A stretch of DNA of 64,000 nt. Origin: Shouchella clausii (GTDB lineage: Bacteria; Bacillota; Bacilli; Bacillales; Bacillaceae_D). The first letter of the stretch is position 1, and each line of letters starts with the position of its first letter. The notes under the pieces are model-generated. The model ran no database searches. It was not told where the DNA came from and saw nothing but the letters and a program-made list of their open reading frames with translations. Made by a program: the position numbers and the translations under genes. The stretch is from NCBI RefSeq assembly GCF_001598215.1, contig NZ_BCXJ01000003.1:124001-188000 (forward strand). The letters run 5' to 3'. This document shows positions 52,476-61,270 of the stretch, piece after piece.

Positions 52476-54275
52476 TTATTCGCACTCTCCAAGCAACTTC
52501 CATACCCCCCATTCCCCTGTTGTTCCTGGTTCTTCTCCTGTCGTCCACCATTTGGCCTCATATAAATGTCCTTTATGCTGGACTTGGTCTCCCCCTGTGT
52601 AGACGGCTGTCTGTTCCCAGTTAGGAGCTGCACACGCCTCACCGCCGTTTTCTGCTTTCGTTGTTACGTTTAAAGCTTGTCCGGTGTGCCGGCTGCCATC
52701 TTCATATTCAGCAGAAACAGTAAATGTATACATCGTGCTTGGTTGCAGGTTGGTAATCGTTAAAGACGTTTCGTCTGTCACTTGTTCCTCCGTGCCATAC
52801 TGAACGATATACCGTGCCGTTCCTTCGCTTGACGGTTCCCACGAAAGGGTGACCGATGTTGATGTAACGTCCACTGCGCGAACATGACGAGGCGCCAATG
52901 AAGGCTCTTCAGGATGCTGCCCTTTTCCCGGCTCAAATTCCAGTTGCTCCGCTAATGCTGTAAGGAGCGTTCCATTTCGATCCCCACTTACCTCCCAAAA
53001 CATCGAACCTGCCAGATTGTTCGCTTTAATAAAATCGGTCTTATGCTGGAAGGATTCGACGTCATCGTACGTAATAAAGCCGCCGTTTGCAGCATTGTAC
53101 AAGAAAGGAACTTTCGCAACATCGTTCCAATAGCGTTGATAGCCATTTTTATTTACATAATTGTCTTCAAGGTCTGAGAAGTCAAATACGCCATTTTCCC
53201 ATGTTCCTTCTTGAGGAGGAGAGCAGTGTTGATACTCGCCATGATTTGCCTCTTCACAATTCATCCAGCCTCTCCCATAAAAAGGCATCCCTAATACAAG
53301 TTTATTTGCTGGTACTCCTGCATGCAAATGACCGTCGACAGCGCTTTCAACATTAAATTGCTCAGGCGTTGGAAGCTCTGAATCGGCTGTCGCTGGATCA
53401 AAGTAGAGCGGAGCGTTGTGGCCGCTCGTATTTTGCCAACCGCCGTTAAAATCATAGGTCATAATGTTGATCCAATCGACCACTTCGGCAATTTCGGCAA
53501 GCTTGTTATTTTCTACATATTCAGGACTGGCTCCCGAGGCGATTGTCACTAAGTACTCTTTCCCGTCCTCTTGGCCCGCCTCGTTTAATTTGTTGCGTAC
53601 TTCTTGTAAAAGCAGAAGATGATTCTCCTTATCTTCAGGGCGGCGGCTATTGCCTGGAAGCCCTCCACTTACTGGATATTCCCAATCAATATCGACGCCG
53701 TCAAACCCATATTGACGGATGAAATCAACTGCCGAATTTGCAAAGTTTTCTCGTGTTTCCTTTGTTGCCGCGACGTCAGAAAAACGGTTCGACCATGACC
53801 ATCCGCCGACAGAGATCAACGTTTTTAAATGGGGATGTTCTTCTTTCAGTTTTTGCAACTGCTTAAAATTTCCCCGTAGCGGCTCGTCCCAAGTATCGCC
53901 TGGATTGGACTTTTGTGCATCGATCCATGGGTCGCCCATAACAATTGACCCGTTCGGCACATCGATGACGCCATTTTCATCTTGACATGACCATGTTTGC
54001 GGATTTGGACTAGCAGGGTCTGGATTGCCATGTCTACCATCCCAACAAATATTAGCAAATGCGTAATTAATATGACTTACTTTCGAAGCATCCATCTCCC
54101 AAACTTGAAAGTCTCGTCCATAGGCGCTCCAAGATGGGTAATAAGCGACAATTTTGTAAGGATCGTCATCTGACTTTGTTGCAGCATTTGCAGATTGTGC
54201 GCCTCCATCCGATACAAGTAGCAAGAAGACAGCAAATAGAGGTGTGAGCAGTTTCCCCAATCGTTTCCATTCCAT
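52476..54275 (-). CDS. Secreted GH18 chitinase with FnIII and chitin-binding domains
   Basis: A 599-residue modular enzyme: signal peptide (residues 1-32, ending SANA-A), GH18 barrel (about 38-450), fibronectin III domain (about 463-548) and a CBM5/12-type chitin-binding domain (about 555-599, AAPNWEQTAVYTGGDQVQHKGHLYEAKWWT). The catalytic motif DGVDIDWEYP has Glu199 as acid; LISVGGWSWS and MTYDFNGGW are the other GH18 landmarks. It releases chitooligosaccharides outside the cell. It stands next to the GntR-ChbG-PTS genes that would use the products. Confidence 0.95.
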   Translation of the reverse strand: MEWKRLGKLLTPLFAVFLLLVSDGGAQSANAATKSDDDPYKIVAYYPSWSAYGRDFQVWEMDASKVSHINYAFANICWDGRHGNPDPASPNPQTWSCQDENGVIDVPNGSIVMGDPWIDAQKSNPGDTWDEPLRGNFKQLQKLKEEHPHLKTLISVGGWSWSNRFSDVAATKETRENFANSAVDFIRQYGFDGVDIDWEYPVSGGLPGNSRRPEDKENHLLLLQEVRNKLNEAGQEDGKEYLVTIASGASPEYVENNKLAEIAEVVDWINIMTYDFNGGWQNTSGHNAPLYFDPATADSELPTPEQFNVESAVDGHLHAGVPANKLVLGMPFYGRGWMNCEEANHGEYQHCSPPQEGTWENGVFDFSDLEDNYVNKNGYQRYWNDVAKVPFLYNAANGGFITYDDVESFQHKTDFIKANNLAGSMFWEVSGDRNGTLLTALAEQLEFEPGKGQHPEEPSLAPRHVRAVDVTSTSVTLSWEPSSEGTARYIVQYGTEEQVTDETSLTITNLQPSTMYTFTVSAEYEDGSRHTGQALNVTTKAENGGEACAAPNWEQTAVYTGGDQVQHKGHLYEAKWWTTGEEPGTTGEWGVWKLLGECE

Positions 54276-54585
54276 TTGTACTCCCCCCAGTCCATTTATT
54301 AAGTAGCATCAACCACAAGTTGTTACTACTAATCCGATCATAAAGGTAATAACAATAACAATCAATGTCATTATTATAATTTTCGAAAAATAGTTCTTTG
54401 TATCTATATTGGACTTGTAAATTCATTGGTCATGCTAGTTACATACAATCGTTTTGCTATTTCATTATCTGATTTTTCGCTGTTACTACCTTTTAAACGT
54501 ACGCAAATACATATTCATTAGAAAATGTTATAATAACTATTGACATAAAACGTCTTAGCCTTACCCACTGAAAGGAGTAACAACA
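54276..54585. other. Chitinase-gntR divergent promoter region
   Basis: 310 AT-rich bases with no gene. TATAAT at 54529-54534 is a likely -10 box for the GntR gene; it lies within the palindrome GTTATAATAAC (54527-54537). GTTACTAC occurs at about 54317 and 54482, partly like the GTAATTAC sites at 56.1 kb. Confidence 0.4.
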
Positions 54586-55338
54586 TTGAACGTGAATAAA
54601 AAAGGCACTGACCAGTCGCTCCATGCTTACGTTAAACAAGAGTTAGTTACCGCCATCCAACAAGGAGTTTATCCCGTTAAATCCCAGCTGCCAACGGAGG
54701 CAGAACTGTGCAAGATGTATGATGTTAGCCGGACGACGATCCGAAATGCCCTACAGCAACTTGTCATCGATGGGTATGTAGAACGTATCCAAGGGCGAGG
54801 CACCTTTGTCGCCAGCAGACGGGTCAAGCAAACGTTATCTGCAACGCAAGGGAATTATCGGGAGCAATTGCAATTGCAAGGAAAAAAACCAAAAATACAA
54901 GTGATTGATTTGAAAGTCGTTCCTTCTGATGAGTTCTTGTCTGCCATCCTTGAAATCGAGGAAAATGAACCAGTCCACCGCCTAGAACGAATCCGTTATG
55001 CAGATGATGCCCCCTTGCAATACGAAATTGCTTATTTGCCTTGGCGGAAGACGACTTGGCTAACGAAAGAAGGGGGAGAACACTCACTTTATCAACTACT
55101 GCAAAGCCAGCCGGATCTCTCGCTTCACCAGACAAAAGAACATTTGCATATCGCCCTCGCAAATGAAGAAGTAGCCGCAAAGCTAGGGATTTCAGTTGGT
55201 GACCCTTGCATTCAAATTGAAACACACGCGTATTTAGCCGACGAGTCTAAAATTGAATATTCAATTGCATATTTCCATGGAGAAAAAGCTAGTTTTACGA
55301 TTGAACGAAATTATCAAAAACCGACCAAGACTTATTAA
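54586..55338 (+). CDS. GntR/HutC-family regulator of chitobiose genes
   Basis: A 250-residue GntR regulator of the HutC branch. Winged helix at residues 8-75 (LPTEAELCKMYDVSRTTIRNALQQLVIDGYVERIQGRGTFV contains the recognition helix). The effector domain resembles NagR/YvoA, which responds to amino-sugar phosphates (VHRLERIRYADDAPLQYEIAYLP, IETHAYLADESKIEYSIAYFHG). It begins with TTG at 54586, 8 bases after AAAGGAG. Placed between chitinase and the chb-like operon, it is the likely local repressor. Confidence 0.9.
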   Translation: MNVNKKGTDQSLHAYVKQELVTAIQQGVYPVKSQLPTEAELCKMYDVSRTTIRNALQQLVIDGYVERIQGRGTFVASRRVKQTLSATQGNYREQLQLQGKKPKIQVIDLKVVPSDEFLSAILEIEENEPVHRLERIRYADDAPLQYEIAYLPWRKTTWLTKEGGEHSLYQLLQSQPDLSLHQTKEHLHIALANEEVAAKLGISVGDPCIQIETHAYLADESKIEYSIAYFHGEKASFTIERNYQKPTKTY

Positions 55339-55361
55339 GTCTGAGTCGGTTCGTTTTTTCT
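55315..55361. terminator. Bidirectional terminator between gntR and chbG
   Basis: CCGAC-CA-AGACTT pairs with AAGTCT-GA-GTCGG and is flanked by A and T runs. It covers the overlapping ends of both convergent genes. Confidence 0.75.
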
Positions 55362-56066
55362 AAGCAAGTGTCCTACCGTTTGTTTCACTTGTGTCAAAAT
55401 CCTAAGCTCCCGGGCACGGTCGTCAATATAGGAAGAGTGTGTTCTTAACGTTTCATCTATGTATGCCGGGTGGCACATCACTTCGATGGTCCCATCATAC
55501 CCTTTGTATTGTTGGGAGAGTTCAGCAAAATAGTCCTCGTTTACGCCTTCTTTATAAAAGTTTGTATCCAGTAGATCAGACCAGAAGCGAATGCCAGCAG
55601 GCGCTTGTTTAAAGCCAGTCCTTACAGGCAGGTCATACGTTTGTGCGAGGTGCTTGATCACTGGGATGACAGGCTCCCACGTATGGATATGGTGGTGGCT
55701 GTCAAGGTGCGAAGGCGTGATCCCTCTTGTATAAAATTGTTGAATTTGTGCGTTCCACTCCTTCTCCACTTCCTCCACGTCGATCTCATGTGTTGCTCGC
55801 TGAAATTGACTAGTAAGACGAAACTCGCCTTGTTGGTTGATTAATGTAGGGCAGTCCGACGTTAAGGGAGCGCCACAGGTCAAAGTTAAATGAACACCAA
55901 CTTGCAAATCAGGATAACGCTCCATTAATTGGAATGCATGGTCTGCTGCAGGCATGTTTGTAAGCATAGTCGTTGAAGTGACGATTCCTAGTTCATGGGC
56001 GTCCACAATCCCGTAATTGACACCCCGGGATAGTCCAAAATCATCTGCATTTACAATCAGCTTCAC
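55335..56066 (-). CDS. chbG: ChbG/YdjC-family carbohydrate deacetylase
   Basis: A 243-residue YdjC deacetylase. The metal-site pattern is visible: VNADDFGLSRGVNYGI at the start, HLDSHHHIHTWEPV (residues about 120-134) and VMCHPAYID near 200. E. coli ChbG removes one acetyl group from chitooligosaccharide phosphates so that they can be recognised and hydrolysed. It is divergent from the PTS/GH4 operon, sharing a regulated 177-base promoter region, and its end overlaps the gntR end by four bases. Confidence 0.88.
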   Translation of the reverse strand: MKLIVNADDFGLSRGVNYGIVDAHELGIVTSTTMLTNMPAADHAFQLMERYPDLQVGVHLTLTCGAPLTSDCPTLINQQGEFRLTSQFQRATHEIDVEEVEKEWNAQIQQFYTRGITPSHLDSHHHIHTWEPVIPVIKHLAQTYDLPVRTGFKQAPAGIRFWSDLLDTNFYKEGVNEDYFAELSQQYKGYDGTIEVMCHPAYIDETLRTHSSYIDDRARELRILTQVKQTVGHLLRKNEPTQT

Positions 56067-56120
56067 GGTATGGTCCTCCTTTTACTCTTTGTTTTTCCTT
56101 CTCTATTATATCATAAAATT

Positions 56121-56184
56121 GTAATTACGTATAAAAACAATCTCCAAAATAAGTAGTTACAAATTTAAGTTGATTAGTAATTAC
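56121..56184. promoter_or_regulatory. Three GTAATTAC-type operator copies in the chbG-GH4 divergent promoter
   Basis: GTAATTAC (56121-56128), GTAGTTAC (56153-56160) and GTAATTAC (56177-56184), each next to TTG or CAA, repeat in the gap. GT-N4-AC is the usual core of GntR operators. Copy 3 lies between the -35 and -10 boxes of the GH4 promoter. Confidence 0.55.
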
Positions 56185-56198
56185 AAATGTGATATATA
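56170..56198 (+). promoter_or_regulatory. Promoter of the chitobiose PTS operon
   Basis: TTGATT (56170-56175), 17-base spacer, TATATA (56193-56198). A probable -10 box for chbG on the other strand is TATAAT (complement of 56105-56110). Confidence 0.55.
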
Positions 56199-56206
56199 TG
56201 GTTTAG

Positions 56207-56220
56207 AGGAAGCGCTTTCT
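56207..56220. promoter_or_regulatory. Candidate cre site of the chitobiose operon
   Basis: AGGAAGCGCTTTCT, 11 of 14 to the cre consensus with a strongly palindromic core, just after the -10 box. Confidence 0.5.
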
Positions 56221-56243
56221 CTGTAATCAAGGGAGGAGAAAAC

Positions 56244-57571
56244 ATGTCACTTAAAGTTGTTATCATCGGTGGTGGGTCGAGTTATACCCCTGAAATTATT
56301 GAAGGGTTTATTGATCGGTATGAACGAGTGCCCGTTAGTGAAATCGTTCTTGTTGATGTTGCTGCCGGCGCTAGAAAATTAGCGATTGTCGAAGCGTTAT
56401 CAAAGCGAATGATCGAGAAATCAGGCTATCCCATCCACGTGCGCAGCTCATTTAACCGGCAGCACGCTTTAGAAAACGCTGACTTTGTTACGACACAAAT
56501 ACGAGTAGGCGGGTTGGAAGCAAGGGAAAAGGACGAGCAAATTCCATTAGAACATGGGCTAATCGGCCAGGAAACAAATGGCGCAGGCGGCATATTTAAA
56601 GCGTTTCGCACCATTCCCGTTTTGCTTAAGATTGCCAATGACATTCATAAGATTTGCCCGCAAGCGTGGATGATTAATTTTACCAACCCAGCAGGCATCG
56701 TGACGGAGGCGTTGCTCCATCATAGCCTCCATAAAAAAGTAATTGGCGTATGCAACATTCCATTCAATATGAAAACAGGAATTGCAGAAATGTTCTCCTG
56801 CCATGTGGAACAAGTAGAGATCGAGTTTATCGGGATGAATCACTTTGTCTTTGGAAAGCGTGTCTTTATTCGTGGTAAAGACCGCACCGATGAGGCATTA
56901 GCAAAACTCACGGCGGACAATGTCCATTACTCTCCTGCAAATATTGTCTCTCTTGGATGGTCTAAGGAGTTTGTTCGGGCACTACAGCTGCTTCCAAACC
57001 CGTATCATATGTATTATTTCCAAAAGGAGGAGGTGCTGAAAGGGATCTTGCAGCCTTTAAAGAGCATGGGACGAGAGCGCAAATCGTCAAACAAGTTGAA
57101 GAATCGCTTTTTCTTACTTACGAAAATCCAGCATTGGCAGAAAAGCCAAAAGAACTGGAACAGCGCGGCGGGGCTTATTATAGCGAAGCAGCGTGCAACT
57201 TAGTAGAAAGTCTTTATACCAATAAACAAGATATTCAAACAGTAAACACACATAATAACGGAAGTATCCGAGATTTGCCTGATGATGCAGTCGTTGAAAT
57301 CAATGCTGTCATTACGAGAGAAGGCCCTAGGCCTCTTGCTGTTGGAAACATCCCTCTACAAGTCAAAGGAATCATTTTGCAAATGAAAGCGTTTGAACAA
57401 CTTGTCATTAAAGCTGCATTGTCTGGCGATTATGACGATGCGTACAATGCGCTTGTTATGAACCCACTCGTTGCCGATGAGAAAAAAGCCAAGGCCATTT
57501 TAGACAAACTGCTTGAAGCCCATAAAGACCACTTACCACAATTTTATCGTAAAGGAGTTGTTAGCCAATGA
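56244..57571 (+). pseudogene. GH4 6-phospho-beta-glycosidase, frameshifted
   Basis: Family 4 glycosidase, NAD- and metal-dependent, which would split the phosphorylated disaccharide imported by the adjacent PTS. The N-terminal part (VVIIGGGSSYTPEIIEGF, GVCNIPFNMKTG, GMNHFVFG) is in one frame to about 57040, and the C-terminal part (EHGTRAQIVKQVEE, LEQRGGAYYSEAAC, VNTHNNGSIRDLPDDAVVE) is in another. Adding one A in the AAA at 57039-57041 would restore a 442-residue protein, the normal family length. ATG follows GGGAGGAGAAAAC. Either a true inactivating mutation or a base-call error; the rest shows no decay. Confidence 0.85.
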
Positions 57572-58881
57572 ATCCAGTGATGCAGTGGATGGAGAAACAT
57601 TTTATTCCGATTGCGGGACGGATCGGTTCACAACGTCACTTAGTTGCGATTCGCGACGGTTTTGTCGCGATCATGCCGTTAATCATTATTGGCTCATTCG
57701 CTGTCTTGATTAACAATTTACCAATTGCATTGTTCCAAAACTTTATGGCCGACCTATTCGGCGAAAGCTGGACAACGCTTGGCGGCAACATCTGGGATGG
57801 GTCGTTTGCGGTCCTTTCATTGCTTGTCGTGGCAGGAATTAGTTACAATTTAGCTAAGTCTTATGATGTGGATGCTCTGTCTGCTGCACTTCTTGCTGTT
57901 GGCTGCTATATCATTCTGACGCCAACGACCGATGATTGGGGCCTTTCATATGCCTGGACGGGAGCGCAAGGTCTGTTTGTCGGCGTATTGACGGCAGTTA
58001 TTGTAACGGAGCTTTTCCGGCTTTTGTATCACTCGAAATTTACCATTAACATGCCTGAAGGCGTCCCGACTGGCGTTGTCAAATCCTTCCGCGCCCTTAT
58101 TCCAGCCGCGGTCACTCTCATTCTCGTCTCTAGCCTGCAAATGTTGATCACGGCATTGACAGACGGCAGCATTCACGAACTCGTCTTTGCCGTCATTCAA
58201 CAACCATTGCAAGCATTAGGAAATACACTACCTGCCGCATTTATCATTACCTTTTTGAATCAGCTGCTTTGGTTTTTCGGTTTGCATGGCACGAACATTT
58301 TAGGACCCGTTATCGATTCGATCTACCTTCCTTTGCTCGAAGAGAACATTCGTTTATTTGCAGAAGGGACTAGTGCAGCCGATGTCCCTTATATTGTGAC
58401 GAAACCATTTTTAGACGCCTATGTATTCATGGGCGGGTCAGGTACAACACTCGCCTTAATTGCCGCCATCTTTCTTGTAAGCGCGTCCAAACATTATCGA
58501 ACGATTGGGAAATTATCCGCACCTGCAGGGGTGTTTAATATTAACGAGCCCGTCCTGTTCGGCTTGCCAATCGTGCTAAATCCCGTGATGCTCATCCCAT
58601 TTTTAACGATTCCTGTGCTCTTAACACTCACATCCTATCTCGCTATTGCCAGCGGACTTGTGCCAAGGACTGTTGCGCTTGTCCCGTGGACAACGCCGCC
58701 CTTCATTAGCGGCTATTTGGTGACAGGAGGATCGCTTGCTGGCGTCGTACTCCAGCTTTTTAACATCACACTTGCGACCCTTTTTTATATTCCATTTATA
58801 AAAGCGGCGATGAGAGCCGAACAAAAGAATTTTGATGACAAAGGAGATACTGGCGATGACGACACAACCAAAGCCTCTTGA
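57568..58881 (+). CDS. PTS cellobiose/chitobiose-type EIIC permease
   Basis: A 437-residue EIIC of the lactose/cellobiose family with about ten helices. Signatures: HLVAIRDGFVAIMPLIIIGSF, FGLHGTNILGPVIDSIYLP (substrate loop) and NINEPVLFGLPIVLNPVMLIPF. It imports and phosphorylates a beta-linked disaccharide. ATG overlaps the GH4 stop (ATGA). Context of chitinase and ChbG argues for N,N'-diacetylchitobiose; cellobiose is the alternative. Confidence 0.92.
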   Translation: MNPVMQWMEKHFIPIAGRIGSQRHLVAIRDGFVAIMPLIIIGSFAVLINNLPIALFQNFMADLFGESWTTLGGNIWDGSFAVLSLLVVAGISYNLAKSYDVDALSAALLAVGCYIILTPTTDDWGLSYAWTGAQGLFVGVLTAVIVTELFRLLYHSKFTINMPEGVPTGVVKSFRALIPAAVTLILVSSLQMLITALTDGSIHELVFAVIQQPLQALGNTLPAAFIITFLNQLLWFFGLHGTNILGPVIDSIYLPLLEENIRLFAEGTSAADVPYIVTKPFLDAYVFMGGSGTTLALIAAIFLVSASKHYRTIGKLSAPAGVFNINEPVLFGLPIVLNPVMLIPFLTIPVLLTLTSYLAIASGLVPRTVALVPWTTPPFISGYLVTGGSLAGVVLQLFNITLATLFYIPFIKAAMRAEQKNFDDKGDTGDDDTTKAS

Positions 58882-59188
58882 GGAAATTTCGTTTCAAATC
58901 ATCCTTCATTCAGGAAACGCCCGTTCATTTGCGATGGAGGGAGTCCAGCTAGCGAAAAAAGGAGAATTTGCAGCAGCGCGCGAACGTCTCGAACAAGCAG
59001 ACAACGAATTCTACCAAGCCCACCATGCACAAACGAGTTTGCTGCAAAGTGAGGCTAGAGGCGATCAAGTTGCCCCTTCTCTTTTGCTAATCCACGCCCA
59101 AGACCATTTAATGACATCAATGACAACGAAAGAGCTTTGCTTGGAAATCATTGAACTACACGAAAAATTTGCCAAGGAGCGTCGTTAA
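58856..59188 (+). CDS. PTS lactose/cellobiose-family EIIA
   Basis: A 110-residue helical EIIA. Phosphorylated His80 lies in LLLIHAQDHLMTSM, with Asp83 as the trimer metal ligand; EISFQIILHSGNARSFAMEGV is the helix 1 signature. ATG at 58856 follows AAGGAGATACTGGCG and lies 26 bases inside the end of the EIIC gene. An in-frame earlier ATG has no ribosome site. Confidence 0.92.
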   Translation: MTTQPKPLEEISFQIILHSGNARSFAMEGVQLAKKGEFAAARERLEQADNEFYQAHHAQTSLLQSEARGDQVAPSLLLIHAQDHLMTSMTTKELCLEIIELHEKFAKERR

Positions 59189-59189
59189 T

Positions 59190-59486
59190 ATGAATATTTT
59201 ACTCGTTTGCTCTGCTGGAATGTCTACAAGCATGCTTGTTGATAGAATGAGAAAAGCAGCCGAAGAATTAGGGGTACACGCAACGATTACGGCAACGGCT
59301 GAAGCAGGGTTGGCTAATGAACTTGACACGACAAACGTCATTTTAATTGGACCGCAAGTACGCTATTTGGAAAACAAAATTACAAAAAAAGCAGAACCGC
59401 ATGGCATTAAAGTCGCTGTTATCGATTCAATTGCTTATGGGACGATGGATGGAAAAAAAGTTTTGCAGCAAGCATTGGCTTTATGA
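59190..59486 (+). CDS. PTS lactose/cellobiose-family EIIB
   Basis: A 98-residue EIIB with the phosphocysteine loop LLVCSAGMSTSMLV (Cys7) and the central VILIGPQVRYLENKI. It relays phosphate from EIIA to the sugar at EIIC. ATG at 59190 follows AAGGAG, directly after the EIIA stop. Gene order C-A-B with separate polypeptides is common in Bacillus. Confidence 0.93.
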   Translation: MNILLVCSAGMSTSMLVDRMRKAAEELGVHATITATAEAGLANELDTTNVILIGPQVRYLENKITKKAEPHGIKVAVIDSIAYGTMDGKKVLQQALAL

Positions 59487-59582
59487 ACGTTGCCGACAAA
59501 TTATGAGGGCGTTTGTCAACCCGACGCAAAATTGAGTAAAGTCTAAATCACACAGGGAAAAGAATGTTTAGCTAAAGTTTGG

Positions 59583-59615
59583 CTTGCCACGCACAATGGT
59601 GGCAAGTTTTATTTT
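59583..59615 (+). terminator. Terminator of the chitobiose PTS operon
   Basis: CTTGCCAC-N8-GTGGCAAG followed by TTTTATTTT, about 100 bases beyond the EIIB stop. On the minus strand it also lies beyond the sirtuin gene. Confidence 0.8.
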
Positions 59616-59636
59616 CTCCCTGTTAGGAACTGGCGT

Positions 59637-60350
59637 TTACTTTTGCAAAGCTTGGTTGGTTTCTACTAAAAAGGAACCAATCGCCTTTTCGTTTACCACA
59701 TAATCGGCAATTGTGTCCAATGGGGTAGGATCGCGGTTTACAATGATGAGCTTTGCCCCGTGTTCTTTCGCCATTCTTGGAAAAAGATTGGCTGGCGATA
59801 CAACGAGCGACGAACCTAGCACGACGAAAACATCTGCCTCTATCGAATGCTGCTCCGCTAAGGCAAGTACGTTTGAATCGAGCTGTTCTCCAAATAAGAC
59901 AACAGACGGACGAATAAACCCGCCGCAGGAACAGTTTGGTTGGTTGTTTATGTAGCGGTCAACGTCGTACTGTTGACCGCATTGAATGCAGTATAGCTTT
60001 TGAATCGATCCATGGAGTGGGAGTACCGCCTGGTTTCCTGCTCGTTCGTGAAGTCCATCTGTATTTTGGGTAATGATCGCGCTGACCGGGAGCTGCTGTT
60101 CCCATAAGGCCAATACATCGTAGCCTTTATGAGGTTGCACATGCTGAAGCTGCTCCATACGCAGCCGATAGAAGTCAACAAACGTTTCGCGATTATCGGC
60201 CATTGCTTGTAAACTCGCCAATGCCTCTGGGTTGTTCCCTTTCCACAAACCTCGGCTCGAGCGAAAATCAGGGACACCGCTTTCTGTACTCATACCTGCT
60301 CCGGTGAAGACGACCATTCTCTGCGCTTCTTGTAACCATGTTGTGAGCAA
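59637..60350 (-). CDS. cobB: Sir2-family NAD-dependent protein deacylase
   Basis: A 237-residue sirtuin. NAD motifs GAGMSTESGVPDFRS near residues 17-31 and TQNTDGLHERAG near 93; catalytic His in LPLHGSIQ; zinc Cys pairs CIQCG and CSCGG; GSSLVVSPANLFP near 180. It removes acyl groups from protein lysines. It starts with TTG at 60350, 7 bases after GGAGG, with no better start nearby. The B. subtilis name is srtN. Monocistronic. Confidence 0.93.
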   Translation of the reverse strand: MLTTWLQEAQRMVVFTGAGMSTESGVPDFRSSRGLWKGNNPEALASLQAMADNRETFVDFYRLRMEQLQHVQPHKGYDVLALWEQQLPVSAIITQNTDGLHERAGNQAVLPLHGSIQKLYCIQCGQQYDVDRYINNQPNCSCGGFIRPSVVLFGEQLDSNVLALAEQHSIEADVFVVLGSSLVVSPANLFPRMAKEHGAKLIIVNRDPTPLDTIADYVVNEKAIGSFLVETNQALQK

Positions 60351-60432
60351 GTGACCACCTCCATACTGAAAAAGTTCATAGTCTCCCTATGCGTTGTCCT
60401 CCCCTTCCATTCAGAACGGTGAATAGGGTTGG

Positions 60433-60999
60433 TTAAACACTGGCTTTTTGTTTTTCCATGAATTGCTCCATGTATGTAATAACTTGCTCTAAAGGAACCG
60501 AAATCCCCTGGGCTGGAATGTTGATTGGCGCTTCAAATCCTTGATTCATACGCATCGCCATTTGTTTAAACCCTTTTTGTTTGGCTAACACACGATCTAT
60601 GTCTTTCGGAACAATGCCGAGAAAATGTTGCCCTAACACAGAGTAAATGAAGTACCGGTCTACTTCCTCCCAGCGAATCAGCCCGGCCCCTGCCGCTGAT
60701 GCATTGTCTATAATCCCTTCTTGGTTAATATGCAACGAAGGCTTTGGCTTCACTACGCGGTATAAAAGATAGACAAAGCATAGACCAAAAAAGACGATGC
60801 CTACCGGTGCAACAATCGGAAAAAGCGTTGCAAAGATTCCCGCGCTCCCTGTACTTCCTTGTAACAAACTTTCCTGGTTTATCGCCAAAACAGCCGTCAA
60901 CGCCGTAAACAGAAAGGCAAGTGTACATAACAAGACCAATTTAAACGGATTTGGATAAATAATGACTTGATTTTCCTCTACTATTACTTTCTTAGACAT
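60433..60999 (-). CDS. STM3941-like two-helix membrane protein
   Basis: 188 residues with two membrane helices (LVLLCTLAFLFTALTAVLAI and LFPIVAPVGIVFFGLCFVYLLY) and a cytoplasmic domain beginning PSLHINQEGIIDNASAAGAGLIRWEEVDRYFIYS. This pattern is shared by the STM3941/PH-like membrane family of unknown role. ATG at 60999 follows AAGGGGAAGTTGGAG; a longer frame upstream lacks a ribosome site. Confidence 0.7.
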   Translation of the reverse strand: MSKKVIVEENQVIIYPNPFKLVLLCTLAFLFTALTAVLAINQESLLQGSTGSAGIFATLFPIVAPVGIVFFGLCFVYLLYRVVKPKPSLHINQEGIIDNASAAGAGLIRWEEVDRYFIYSVLGQHFLGIVPKDIDRVLAKQKGFKQMAMRMNQGFEAPINIPAQGISVPLEQVITYMEQFMEKQKASV

Positions 61000-61270
61000 G
61001 CTCCAACTTCCCCTTTTCTGAAAAATCAATGGCACGAACGAGCGATTTTGACAAAAGATCATTGCTTATTCGCGTCCTGAAAATGCTTCATTCCTTGATA
61101 CGGAAAATAAGAATTCGGCTATTTTCATTTTATCCCATCGTTTGCCAACATGGAAGAGCCTCATTGGGAACGACAGGGCAGCGTTCCTTTTCCTAACAGC
61201 GACATAGACTGAGCGAACTTTTGATGATAAGATGACAGCGAACAACGCGTATAAAAGGAGCACACGTTAA

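Noticed and set aside
59487-59560. Another copy of the ACTGTAGACAAACG repeat after the PTS operon
   Set aside because: Only short GACAAA and GTTTGTCAAC pieces match; too little to include in the repeat family.
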